Assembly (NCBI RefSeq): GCF_000332075.2
Contig: NZ_ALVU02000002.1
Span: forward strand, 1-64,000
Direction: 5' to 3'
Source of the DNA: Synechocystis sp. PCC 7509
GTDB lineage: Bacteria; Cyanobacteriota; Cyanobacteriia; Cyanobacteriales; Chroococcidiopsidaceae
DNA length: 64,000 bases
The notes beneath the pieces were generated by a model that worked only from the letters and a program-made list of their open reading frames with translations, was not told where the DNA came from and did not search any database. This document shows, piece after piece, positions 1 through 8,220 of the stretch. A program made the translations under genes and the position numbers. Every line of letters begins with the position of its first letter. Position 1 is the first letter of the stretch.

Positions 1-32
1 AGGAAAGAAAACCCCTACTTCAGGAGTTTCAA

Positions 33-245
33 TTATGTAATCACTCCAAAGATTTGATGGATGAAGAGAACCCGCTCTTTGACGGCTCCCTTGGAAACTC
101 CTAAAATCTGTTTTTTTCTCATCATATTCGTGATTTCATACCCTCTGATGGTTCTTCTAGCAGTGTTAAAAGATCCAAATCCCATGCCCGGTTTAACTAA
201 TCGTTTTAGCCAAGAGTGGTCTTGTTCAACAATATTGTTCAGATA
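33..245 (-). pseudogene. IS6-family transposase, 3' fragment
   Basis: Read on the minus strand, this stretch matches the C-terminal 70 or so residues of the complete IS6-family transposase at 16904-17614, including NNIVEQDH (last catalytic acidic residue), VKPGMGFGSFNTARRTIRGYE and the ending IFGV. The stop lies at 33-35. The 5' part is missing because the MITE-like element at 246 replaces it. It is an inactive relic. The small plus-strand frame over it is only the antisense of this fragment. Confidence 0.85.
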
Positions 246-525
246 GGGGTAGTGTTACGGAAAGTGTCACCAGGGGCAAAGTAATGAATAAAGTACCGAA
301 TACTATTGATGAATTGGAACTTTATCCACTTTGATTCTGGTTCAGTGAGTAAAAAGGGTGATCCGCACATAAATTTCGCTCTTCAGTTCCGACTCCAACT
401 CTTATCAGAACTTTTTAGCAATAGTAAGACTTCGCTATCCCAAATTATCAAAAAAGCTGAAACGTCTGAACCGTAGTATTCACAGACTACTTTGCCCCTG
501 ATGACAGCTTCCGTAACTTTACCCC
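246..525. repeat. MITE-like element with 38-bp inverted repeats
   Basis: The arms at 246-283 and 488-525 are inverted repeats matching at 33 of 38 positions. Both start GGGGTA and share GTTACGGAA and CAGGGGCAAAGTA. The 280-bp unit has no coding capacity. Both flanks carry a TA dinucleotide (244-245 and 526-527), which would fit a TA target. However, IS6 sequence lies on one side and IS5 sequence on the other, so this is not a simple insertion. No parent transposase is visible in the window. Confidence 0.75.
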
Positions 526-887
526 TAATTAACCCTTTTTCGGAGGCGATGCCTAATATCCTTGATTGCAGGAGTTTTAGCGTTCCATCTGCTTACCAAC
601 GCAGAGCGCCATCGGTGCGCTGAACTTTTTGATGCCCAGATTTCTCCCGTTGGTACATCACAAGGGCGGCAGCCCGTAATTAATACATACATCAAAGTGT
701 TAAGGATATAACGGAAAGGAGCATGGGGCATTCCCCGTCCCCGCTTTTCTACTTTCTTCGTTATTACATCCTCAAATAGCTTCCATTCCAAATCACTCAA
801 TCCCTCAAATCTTCCAGCCATTTTCCCTATAGCGCAATCTTTCTGAAAAGCAGATTATCACCTTTTCGGCATTAGTGGGATAAATTC
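526..887 (-). mobile_element. IS5-family element, 5' remnant
   Basis: The reading frame 525-821 (minus strand) begins MAGRFEGLSDLEWKLFE, the N-terminal DUF4096-type domain of IS5-family transposases. It then loses frame after SSAHRW relative to the copy at the right edge of the window. The sequence at 871-887 matches the inverted repeat at the other copy's 3' end (from 63361), so 887 is a real IS end. The catalytic half is missing, cut off where the MITE-like element starts. It is inactive. Confidence 0.8.
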
Positions 888-888
888 A

Positions 889-972
889 TTAACCAAATCT
901 TCGGAGTAGTTGCATAGAAAAACTCTTTTCCAAGCAGCTTTTCTGACCTCCAGAAGTTTTTGCAACACAACC
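889..972 (+). mobile_element. IS6-family right-end remnant
   Basis: The last codons of the IS6 transposase (IFGVVA-like) and the terminal inverted repeat TTTTTGCAACACAACC (957-972) are recognisable by comparison with 17595-17669. The IS5 remnant abuts it at 887, so IS5 probably landed in an existing IS6 copy. Confidence 0.75.
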
Positions 973-983
973 CTTTTTTACAG

Positions 984-3272
984 CTATCTCGGCACGACCC
1001 CTAATGGAATCGTGACGGTAAACGTTGTGCCAACTCCGACTTCACTAGCAACTATGATGGTGCCACCGTGTAGGTCTACAGAGTTTTTGGCAATAGATAG
1101 CCCCAGTCCTGTGCCGGAAATTGTGCCAACATTGCTGGCTCTATGGAAAACTTCAAATAGTTGAGCTTGGTCTGCTTGAGGAATGCCAATACCATGGTCT
1201 TGAATGTGGAAAATTACTTCCCCCGTTTGGTAAATAAGCTCAAAATGGATACTGCCATCTGGGGATGAGTACTTGATGGCGTTGGAGAGCAAGTTAGTTA
1301 GGATATGTCGCAGCAGTTTTTCATCGATGTAAGCAGTGGTGCCGTTACCCTGATTTGCAAAGGTGATTGTGTAACTGTCATTGATGAGTTTTAATTCTTC
1401 AACCAGAGCTTGACAGAACCGAATCAAATCCACTAGGGTTGGCTCGAACTGTAGTTTTCCCGCTACGGCTTTGCCAATTAACAGCAGATCATCCAAAAGC
1501 TGAGTCATCTGCTTAACACTTGTTTGAATTTGCTGGAGATGGGTGAATTTTTGCTCCTCACGCAGCTTGTGACTATACTTTTGGAGTATATTAGCAGAAG
1601 ATAAAATAGTGGTTAGGGGAGTGCGAAACTCGTGGGAGGTCATTGTGACAAAATGGGATTTGAGTGTACTCAGTTCCTTTTCTTTATCCAAAGCAATTTG
1701 CATTTCCGCATTCAACTTCGCTACCTCATTTGCCCGGCGTAGCACAATGACAATGATCGAGCTTCTGAGTTCGCCAACCGCATCAAGCTCGCATTGCTTC
1801 CAGGGCAAGGACTTTGACTTAACCGTCTCTTTCCACAGTGCGAAGGAGTTTCGCGGGTGCAGGCGTAGATTGCCCTCCTCTACTTCGACGGGTCGGTTGG
1901 GGTCTCCTCCCCAATTTACTGTCTGGATGACCTCCGGACGAAACCACAGTATATAGTTTTTCTGCTCCTTGGAGAGCTGCACTGTCAATAAACCGCTAGC
2001 TATATTCTTGAAGCCTTCAGCTTCCTTGTACAACTGTGGTAACGAGTTTGTGCAGAAGATTTCTTCTTGGGAATGTTTGTCCAACCAATTAACCAGGCGC
2101 TCAACTTCTGCTGCTTTAGGAGTTTCTCCGAGCAGAGTGCAACAGTTGTTAAAATACAAAGCCGCGCCTTTGGCATCAATTAGGTTCAGCAGGTTAGGGT
2201 TGTACTTGACTAAACCGTCGGTTAAGTTCTCCTCTTGGGACATATACTCGATAAACTTGGTCTGGAAAAACTTCAAATTCATGAGATACTCGTGATCCTT
2301 AATGTCTTCCTTCGTCGCCAGTTCTAAAGACAGAACCTGGCTAAGGAAGCGGCAGGCGGCACGAGTTTCGTAGGAAACCCGTTTGGGAGAACGGTGATGA
2401 CAGACGACCAGTCCCCACAGTTTACCGTTCTTGGTGAGTGCTATGGCAGTAGAGGCAGCAACTCCCATATTTTGCAGATATTCAAGGTGGATGGGCAAGA
2501 CACTCCTGAGCATTGATAAACTCAAATCAAGCGGTGTTGAGGTAACGGGATTATTGGCAGGAATAATTGGCACCGGTACAGAGTTGACATTCTCGACCAA
2601 GCGCACTCTGTTTAGGTTAAACAGTTTGCGAGCCCGTTCGGGGATGTCGGTGGCGGGAAAGTGCAGACCTAGCAGGGAGTCGATGCTCTCTACCCGGTCC
2701 TCAGCGATTATGGTTCCGTGCCATTCTTCGGTAAACTGGTACATCATAACCCGATCAAAACCAGTCAACCTCCGTAGTTCCTTGACAGCAATTTGGCAGA
2801 GTTTCTGGAGGCTTAAAGTGCTTTGGAGTATAGACACAGTTGTCTTGGTGAGATGGTAAATACTGGGAAAACGGATTTCCTCACTGGGTGCGGAAGGCTC
2901 CATCTCCAGAATCAGCACGCCATCTACACGGTGGATGTTGCTATCAAAGGCTTGTAATCCCTCTTTGACCTGAACCTGCAAGGTGATTTCAAGAGGAATT
3001 ACGTCTTGCAAATTGTCGTCGTAGGATAGGCAATCTCTTAAGTAGTTGATTTGCTGAGAATCAAGTATTGTATCTAAATTTTTTCCAAGCAGCTCGTAGG
3101 GCTCGATATCAATAAAAGCCGCCGTATTACTACTTACCTGCACCACGGTGAAGTCGGGTTCTTTTAAAACCAAGAGAATCCCTTGGGGCTGAATGCACCC
3201 CGGTGTGTGGATCGGTTCCTCGTAGCACTCAGGAAAATTAGACTGTTGAGCAGAAGTAAGTAGATAATTCAT
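984..3272 (-). CDS. Bacteriophytochrome-type histidine kinase (PAS-GAF-PHY-HisKA-HATPase)
   Basis: A red/far-red light sensor kinase of 762 residues. The N-terminal PAS carries Cys16 in CYEEPIHTPG, the position where bacteriophytochromes attach biliverdin. The GAF domain (about 140-310) has the PATDIPERAR motif, but the Cph1/plant cysteine position is isoleucine (SVLPIHLEYL). It should therefore bind biliverdin through Cys16 and not phycocyanobilin through GAF. A PHY region follows, then a HisKA box (TSHEFRTPL) and HATPase motifs (NAIKYSSPDG, GTGLGLSI). No receiver domain is attached and no obvious partner is adjacent. IS6 debris lies just downstream. The domain order is clear from the sequence; the output pathway is unknown. 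Confidence 0.93.
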   Translation of the reverse strand: MNYLLTSAQQSNFPECYEEPIHTPGCIQPQGILLVLKEPDFTVVQVSSNTAAFIDIEPYELLGKNLDTILDSQQINYLRDCLSYDDNLQDVIPLEITLQVQVKEGLQAFDSNIHRVDGVLILEMEPSAPSEEIRFPSIYHLTKTTVSILQSTLSLQKLCQIAVKELRRLTGFDRVMMYQFTEEWHGTIIAEDRVESIDSLLGLHFPATDIPERARKLFNLNRVRLVENVNSVPVPIIPANNPVTSTPLDLSLSMLRSVLPIHLEYLQNMGVAASTAIALTKNGKLWGLVVCHHRSPKRVSYETRAACRFLSQVLSLELATKEDIKDHEYLMNLKFFQTKFIEYMSQEENLTDGLVKYNPNLLNLIDAKGAALYFNNCCTLLGETPKAAEVERLVNWLDKHSQEEIFCTNSLPQLYKEAEGFKNIASGLLTVQLSKEQKNYILWFRPEVIQTVNWGGDPNRPVEVEEGNLRLHPRNSFALWKETVKSKSLPWKQCELDAVGELRSSIIVIVLRRANEVAKLNAEMQIALDKEKELSTLKSHFVTMTSHEFRTPLTTILSSANILQKYSHKLREEQKFTHLQQIQTSVKQMTQLLDDLLLIGKAVAGKLQFEPTLVDLIRFCQALVEELKLINDSYTITFANQGNGTTAYIDEKLLRHILTNLLSNAIKYSSPDGSIHFELIYQTGEVIFHIQDHGIGIPQADQAQLFEVFHRASNVGTISGTGLGLSIAKNSVDLHGGTIIVASEVGVGTTFTVTIPLGVVPR

Positions 3273-3574
3273 TTTCCTGTATGGATAAAGCGTAACGCTA
3301 AACTAAGTATTCCCAAAAAGACTGAACTATCTCGTCTTGCCCCATATAGAACTTATTCGACATCTTTCTAGATCGCAATTAAGGTAATCACAACCCTTCG
3401 AGCCAGTCAGAATGCCGTATTCCAGCAACCTTACCGATAAAGGTGTAAAGGTAGCGAAGCTAGGTTCAATCGCCATACGCTCCTTGAAAATTGCCCCTAG
3501 CAGAGCTTCCAGAAAAGTTTCTCTACTTGAAAAACGTGGAAATATTGAATCCAAAAATTTTCTAAAAGGGGTAA
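3273..3574. other. Upstream region of the phytochrome gene, no gene seen
   Basis: A 75-codon minus-strand frame (3327-3554) lies here, but it has no recognisable domain and no clear ribosome site, so I do not call it. The region should contain the promoter of the phytochrome kinase. I could not locate it with confidence. Confidence 0.4.
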
Positions 3575-3865
3575 AGCCGGGATACCTGTAAAATCGGACA
3601 CGTTGTAAATAAATGTTGCAAACTAAGCTTTTTTAAACTACCAACTTACCCATGAATGATTAAGGGATAATCAAACTTTTACACGGTAAAATCAACTTTT
3701 TATCCCTGTCCCTGCCTCAACTTGTCCATAAACAATCATTTTTAGGAATGTTTCGACTAGAGAAGAAAAGTACTTTTTGGTATTGAAACAACCGCACATC
3801 AAGAGTTTAGAGTGATATAGTTTGTAAAAATTTACAGTGTGTCCCATTTTGCACGTATCCCGGCT
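3575..3865. repeat. Second MITE-like element with 36-bp inverted repeats
   Basis: The arms at 3575-3610 and 3830-3865 match in inverted orientation at 31 of 36 positions, starting AGCCGGGATAC. The 291-bp unit has no coding capacity and is unrelated in sequence to the element at 246-525. On its right it joins directly to an IS6 left-end relic. No parent element is visible here. Confidence 0.75.
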
Positions 3866-4014
3866 ATACTCCCGATACCATCGGACGCAACGCAGAATAA
3901 TTTTAGACTGTGCTTATGCCGCCACTTAAATGAGGAAGGTAAGTTCATTAAAGGTAGGTATAATTATTTTCTCTGACGGAATTATTTCACTCTACCATTT
4001 TTTGCAACCCGGCC
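3866..4014 (-). mobile_element. IS6-family left-end remnant
   Basis: Read on the minus strand, it follows the left end of the complete IS6 (16838 onward). It has TTGCAAAAAATGGTAG, the AATAATTCCG stretch, and the start of the transposase (TCATTTAAGTGGCGGCAT), then stops at the MITE-like element. Its outer end supplies the last codons and the stop of the kinase gene 3982-4848. Confidence 0.8.
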
Positions 4015-4848
4015 GCTATTACTACTTGCTCTTTCTACTTGCGCCGCCAGTTGAACGGACTTTAACATCTCTGTCGCCGATTTAAATCGATGAGATGGTA
4101 GCTTTTGCATAGATTTAGTAATTGTAGAGCGTACCAAGAAAGGTACAGTTTCTGGAATCATTACAGCTTGATTTATATGGGCTACCAGCAGTTCACCTGG
4201 TAAGCCAGCAAAGGGGCGCACACCTGTTACTAACTCAAATAATAAAACTCCAACAGCGTAGAAGTCGGAAGCTGACGAATACTGACCGTAAAAGCGCTCT
4301 GGAGCCATATAAGCAGGTGAGCCAGCACAATCATCTTGCTTATCAACACAAGCTTCGTAATTGAACCGAGACATACCAAAGTCAGAAACACGCGCTATCC
4401 AACCTGTTGGATCCTGATTAAGCAGAATATTTTCTGGCTTAATATCTCGGTGAATAATTTTGCAACTATGAATATGCTCTAATCCCGCAAGAATATCAAT
4501 AATTAACTTTAAGCTTAAAGCTAAACTCAGTTTTCCTTGTAAATTCATTAAACTGCGTAAACTTCCTCCTTCACAATAATCCATTACTAAATACCTTCCA
4601 GATAAGGTATGTTCTAAACCCTGAAAAGCAACAACGTTAGGATGCTGTAAACTGATCAAAAAGTGTAATTCTCGTAAGAACTTAGCAGTTGGAAAGCGAT
4701 TTATTTCTAATTGTTTGAGAGCAACTACTTGTCCGCTTGTTTTATGAGTAGCTCGAAAAACCTGCCCAAATTGTCCTTGTCCTACTAACTCTAGAATGCA
4801 GTATTTAGATTCTGTTTGTTGTCGATATTTGCTAAGTTCGCTATTCAT
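3982..4848 (-). CDS. spkG: Ser/Thr protein kinase (SpkG/Slr0152-like), truncated
   Basis: A Hanks-type kinase domain fills nearly all 288 residues: glycine loop GQGQFGQVF, lysine in VALKQLE, catalytic loop HRDIKPENILLN, DFGMSR, and APE in AYMAPERFY. It is the last gene of a cluster matching Synechocystis slr0144-slr0152, where slr0152 is spkG. As I recall, the full-length protein has a sizeable C-terminal extension. Here the protein ends in VAKNGRVK, which is read from an IS6 left-end relic; the GAF protein ended by the intact IS6 at 16838 finishes in nearly the same residues. The kinase core looks intact, while any C-terminal targeting or regulatory part is lost. Confidence 0.88.
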   Translation of the reverse strand: MNSELSKYRQQTESKYCILELVGQGQFGQVFRATHKTSGQVVALKQLEINRFPTAKFLRELHFLISLQHPNVVAFQGLEHTLSGRYLVMDYCEGGSLRSLMNLQGKLSLALSLKLIIDILAGLEHIHSCKIIHRDIKPENILLNQDPTGWIARVSDFGMSRFNYEACVDKQDDCAGSPAYMAPERFYGQYSSASDFYAVGVLLFELVTGVRPFAGLPGELLVAHINQAVMIPETVPFLVRSTITKSMQKLPSHRFKSATEMLKSVQLAAQVERASSNSGRVAKNGRVK

Positions 4849-5063
4849 ACTAAAGTGAGTTGCTGATGAATGTAATAATTTACGCTGGCAATAGACTTTG
4901 AGTAAACCGCCTCCGGCATCGCGTTAAACTTAGCTAAATAAAACCACTTTGTTACGTCAAGGATATACTCGTATCAATTACTTCAGTAGTATTTAATACT
5001 TTTCAACTAACAAGCATAAATTTATAAATCTTGTCATTATTACTCTCAAACATTTTATTGAAC

Positions 5064-5954
5064 CTATCTAAACAAACCTCCGACAGCAACTTGCGCGCTA
5101 TCTTCAGCGTCAACAGACGAATTTAGCTCGTGAATCTGCTTGCTAGAGTCTTTAGCTAGTTGGTAGCTGGCAATATCTTCAGCTTCAAAAAATAGTTTGG
5201 CAGCTTCCCTTAAATCTTGAACTGCTCTTTTTCTATTACCTAAATCGATATGAGTTAAACCGCGACTATAGTAAGCTGAAGCGTGGCTAGGATTGAGTTG
5301 AATAGCTTCTGTAAAGTCACTAATGCTTCCTTGTTTATTTCCTAGTGCCTGGAAGCTAAGACCTCGTTTGAAGTAGGCATCAGCATTGCAGGGAGCAATC
5401 CGAATAGCTTGAGTAGAATTGTCAATTTCTTGCAAATAACCTACTTTTCTAGCAACTTCCATTTGCTCCTCGCACAAGCTTGGGAGTTTGACGTAGTCTT
5501 GGGTGTCGCTTTTAAGTTGACTATAGTCCCTACTCGACTGAGCCAGCTGTTCGTTGATAACATGAAGTTTCCCTTGGGTTTCTCTCTGCTCTTGGAGCAG
5601 ATGAGAAATTGCGCTTTGGTTGCTCTGGAGGTGCTGGGAATGTTCTTGAACGTTGCTTTTAACTTGTTGATAGTCAAAGGTAAGCTGCTGTAATTGAGTG
5701 ATTTGCTGACTATTTGCCTCGTCTGCTTGAATAAGTTGAGAAATCGCGCTATGACTATTTTTAGAAGTCGCCTCTAGCTGTAGTTTGCGGTTTACCAGAT
5801 TGAGCATCACTGTAATTGATAAAGGTATCGAAGCTAGAGCCGCTTGATTGATAAAAATAGAGGCAATAGAAGCGCCGATAGAACCAACTACAGAAACGGT
5901 TTCGACAATATCTAACCAACCGTGAGTTTTGGATGGATTTAAACTTGATTGCAT
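5064..5954 (-). CDS. Membrane TPR protein (Slr0151-like)
   Basis: 296 residues. Near the N terminus two hydrophobic stretches (about 17-55: VSVVGSIGASIASIF and ASIPLSITVML) look like membrane segments. A glutamine-rich coiled-coil region follows (about 60-150), then two clear TPR units (about 178-245: NADAYFKRGLSFQALG and ASAYYSRGLTHIDLG). Its position between the phycobiliprotein-like gene and the kinase matches slr0151, a TPR protein linked to photosystem II repair in Synechocystis. In the classic cluster a ferredoxin (slr0150) sits just upstream; it is absent here. A scaffold role is inferred from the family. Confidence 0.85.
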   Translation of the reverse strand: MQSSLNPSKTHGWLDIVETVSVVGSIGASIASIFINQAALASIPLSITVMLNLVNRKLQLEATSKNSHSAISQLIQADEANSQQITQLQQLTFDYQQVKSNVQEHSQHLQSNQSAISHLLQEQRETQGKLHVINEQLAQSSRDYSQLKSDTQDYVKLPSLCEEQMEVARKVGYLQEIDNSTQAIRIAPCNADAYFKRGLSFQALGNKQGSISDFTEAIQLNPSHASAYYSRGLTHIDLGNRKRAVQDLREAAKLFFEAEDIASYQLAKDSSKQIHELNSSVDAEDSAQVAVGGLFR

Positions 5955-6000
5955 AACGTCAAAATATCTCCGATAAATTGCTAATTAATAATTGTGGTTT

Positions 6001-6471
6001 TTAACCGAGAACAACTTGGTTGAGGTGTAAAATCGGATTGAATAAAGCGGATTCTTGAGGAGTAAGGTATTCTTGAGCGACATCTTGCATAACTTTATAA
6101 GTTATCCCTGCCGCGCGATCATATTTAAAAGTCCGCACAATTGTTTTGTACCAAAGTAAAAAGTTTTCTGGCATCCGATCGTGATCGTCAAATAACAACG
6201 CGGCTGCCGAGTGACGCAAAATGTTTGAAAAATCGCGTCTGCAGACGGAAGCACCATCAACTTGGGAGACTTTGGCAAATAAATCGGGTTCCGCCGCACT
6301 TCTAATTTCTGCTACTTTGTTGACAATTTCTGCTTCCGCAATTTGAATCTTCTTGTAAGCACTAATGCGCGTATCTACAGAATCAATGTAGTCTTTGATA
6401 AATTGCAGTTCGGCGCTGGAAGCATAATGTCCTTCAGCTTCGTTGCTCAAGCGGGCTAATTGTTTTAACAT
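6001..6471 (-). CDS. Phycobiliprotein-like protein with a conserved bilin cysteine (Slr0149-like)
   Basis: The fold signature of phycobilisome alpha/beta subunits is visible: an N-terminal helical stretch with SNEAEGHYASSAELQFIKDY, then CRRDFSNILR. That aligns with the C-x-R-D-x4-LR segment around Cys84 of allophycocyanin and phycocyanin, so Cys77 could bind a bilin. I prefer the Met at 6471 (156 residues, usual family length, no overlap). A longer frame starts at 6525 and would overlap the ferredoxin gene by 23 bases. Overall similarity to light-harvesting subunits is low, so a regulatory or assembly role, not antenna function, is more likely. Confidence 0.8.
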   Translation of the reverse strand: MLKQLARLSNEAEGHYASSAELQFIKDYIDSVDTRISAYKKIQIAEAEIVNKVAEIRSAAEPDLFAKVSQVDGASVCRRDFSNILRHSAAALLFDDHDRMPENFLLWYKTIVRTFKYDRAAGITYKVMQDVAQEYLTPQESALFNPILHLNQVVLG

Positions 6472-6502
6472 TTGTTTAAATCTAAACGTAAGGTAGGTGT
6501 AT

Positions 6503-6985
6503 TTAAGTGTCAGTGGTGTGGGCAAGATAATCGCTAACTTGAGTGCGAGTATCGTTGAGTTGACTAATCATTGACCGGGTAATTAACTTACCAGATTCTA
6601 CTAAAACCTTGCCAGTAATAGGATGCAGGATATTTTGCTCGGCGCGACGACCAATTAAAGACTCAGTATCTTCAATTGCCGTTACATAAGTTCCCGCAGG
6701 TAACTCCACAACTACCCCTTCACCCATAACTCTTGCTTGACAGGCAAGGCGGGAATTTGTCTGAGTTGTTGTAATTACTTCCAAAGTCCTCTGTTCGCGG
6801 CGGCTAATCGGTGAAAGGCTCTCCATTCCACTTTTGATGTAAACGTGGCAGGTAGAACATATTCCTCGACTGTTGCAATCGTGCAGAATATTTAGTTCAT
6901 TGTCTAATAGCGCTGAGAGAATATTGGCATCAGTTTGCACAACTGTCTCTTGAGAAATCGGTTCTAGCTTAATGGTTTTGACCAT
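6503..6985 (-). CDS. [2Fe-2S] ferredoxin-like protein (Slr0148-like)
   Basis: 160 residues. The N-terminal half is a ferredoxin fold with cluster ligands in CNSRGICSTC (C-x5-C-x2-C) and a fourth cysteine in LACQAR. The spacing resembles adrenodoxin-like or chlorosome-type ferredoxins more than plant-type PetF. A C-terminal extension of about 60 residues has no recognised domain. It lies fourth from the 3' end of the pap-like operon, as slr0148 does in Synechocystis. It is probably an electron carrier or redox sensor for neighbouring V4R or bilin-like proteins, by inference from context only. Confidence 0.88.
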   Translation of the reverse strand: MVKTIKLEPISQETVVQTDANILSALLDNELNILHDCNSRGICSTCHVYIKSGMESLSPISRREQRTLEVITTTQTNSRLACQARVMGEGVVVELPAGTYVTAIEDTESLIGRRAEQNILHPITGKVLVESGKLITRSMISQLNDTRTQVSDYLAHTTDT

Positions 6986-7025
6986 ATTTTTGAGCTTGGT
7001 AAAAAGATTACTAAGTGGTCAGTCG

Positions 7026-7700
7026 TTATAAGTTGGTAGCTTTACTTACCTTTAGCCGTTCAATAATAGTTTGATGATCCTGGTCTTCTGCCAGCCATCC
7101 TTCTACAGCTTTAAGCCGCTCCGCTAAGCCTAAAATAAAGTAATTGCAATCTGCCCCTAAAGACTCACAGGAAGTTTGAACGCAATGAAGCTGTTTCCCG
7201 GTAAGTTGGCTAAAGAAAGCGCTGAGAATGCCTGCTTCTAGAAAGCAAACTGGGCGATCACTAGGGGGAGCAGCTTCGGCAAAGGGAGAGTTGTAATTTT
7301 GGACTACCAAAAATCCTTGCTGATAATATTCAAGTTCCAAGTTAAAAATACCCCACCCGTGAGTTTTCCAACATTGTTTTAGGCATTGGAGCAGTTCGAC
7401 CATTTCCATTTCGGCGAGGGATTTGTGGTAGTATTCGCTAATTTCTTCGCCAAAACGGGCATAAAAGTTTTTGCCCCACCAACGACCGCAGTTAAACAAA
7501 ACTATTCCACTAGCGCTCCCTAATTCTTGTTCTAAACCCGCATAGATGCCTTGAATTAAAGCTTCTGGTAGAGCTAAAAGGCGATCACCTCTGCGGTTTT
7601 CGATTAGTCCCGACTCAAAATCACCAGTTATGTAGACATCTGGGGCAAAGTAATTACCTACTGTAGGTTGGTCTTTGAGCAGATCGCCAATAGCAATCAT
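7026..7700 (-). CDS. V4R (4-vinyl reductase-like) domain protein (Slr0147-like)
   Basis: 224 residues with a V4R domain in the second half. Typical features are GLEQELGSASGIVLFNCGRWWG, followed near the C terminus by the cysteine-rich CVQTSCESLGADCNYFIL, a spacing seen in V4R proteins that bind small ligands or metal. It is paralogous to the first gene of the operon (8760-9479), with which it shares the GSASG and GRxWG-type motifs. It sits 28 bases after the upstream gene. Its likely role, from the Synechocystis pap cluster, is in photosystem II assembly or repair. The biochemical activity is not known. Confidence 0.87.
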   Translation of the reverse strand: MIAIGDLLKDQPTVGNYFAPDVYITGDFESGLIENRRGDRLLALPEALIQGIYAGLEQELGSASGIVLFNCGRWWGKNFYARFGEEISEYYHKSLAEMEMVELLQCLKQCWKTHGWGIFNLELEYYQQGFLVVQNYNSPFAEAAPPSDRPVCFLEAGILSAFFSQLTGKQLHCVQTSCESLGADCNYFILGLAERLKAVEGWLAEDQDHQTIIERLKVSKATNL

Positions 7701-7728
7701 TTGGGCATTCTCCGTTGTTAAAAAGTGA

Positions 7729-8211
7729 TTATTTGGATAATTGAGCTAAGTTGTCTGTAACAAGCAAACTAGCCGCCGCTTGAGCTAAGAAAGGTTGCAA
7801 TAATGAATATTGGTTGTCGGCAAGTATTTGTGGTATCTGCTTTTCCAATCCTTCGTAAAGAGCGGTATCGATGGCTTGGGTTCGGTGGACTCGGACTATA
7901 TCAGTGAGCCATTCTAAAAGTCGCCGTTCTAGAAATTCCGAGTTATTTAGCAGCATTGCCATCGTGCAGTAGCGCAGGACTGCTAGCCAGTTTTTCAAAC
8001 TGCGTTCCAAATCGTGCTGCTGATCAGGAAAGCTGGCAAGAAGTTGGTTTGCAATAGGTTGAAAGATTGTTGTTTCTTGGTCGCGCAGTAATTCATAGGT
8101 TTCTAGGCGCTGGGATAAAGATGATGTGTAACTTTTAAGAGCGCCAATTTCCCCTGACTTTAAGTAGCGTTCATCTGCATCGTAGAGTAATGATTGAATG
8201 TTTGCGTTCAT
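7729..8211 (-). CDS. Phycobiliprotein-like protein lacking the bilin cysteine (Slr0146-like)
   Basis: 160 residues, length and helical pattern like phycobilisome subunits (LKSYTSSLSQRLETYELL and LERSLKNWLAVLRY). At the chromophore position the usual C-x-R-D is replaced by SLKN, so Ser71 stands where the bilin cysteine should be and covalent bilin binding is not expected. Together with the cysteine-bearing relative at 6001-6471 it may form an unequal pair. Its place after the triple-repeat gene matches slr0146. It lies 9 bases from the upstream gene, so the two are surely cotranscribed. Confidence 0.78.
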   Translation of the reverse strand: MNANIQSLLYDADERYLKSGEIGALKSYTSSLSQRLETYELLRDQETTIFQPIANQLLASFPDQQHDLERSLKNWLAVLRYCTMAMLLNNSEFLERRLLEWLTDIVRVHRTQAIDTALYEGLEKQIPQILADNQYSLLQPFLAQAAASLLVTDNLAQLSK

Positions 8212-8220
8212 AATTTGTCT

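Noticed and set aside
61-246. 61-residue plus-strand frame at the left edge
   Set aside because: It is the antisense of an IS6 transposase fragment; the same antisense frame occurs over the intact copy at 17329-17568.
1609-2859. Several plus-strand frames over the phytochrome gene
   Set aside because: They are shadows of the minus-strand gene without motifs of their own.
3327-3554. 75-residue minus-strand frame upstream of the phytochrome gene
   Set aside because: No motif, no ribosome site, and its composition looks non-coding.
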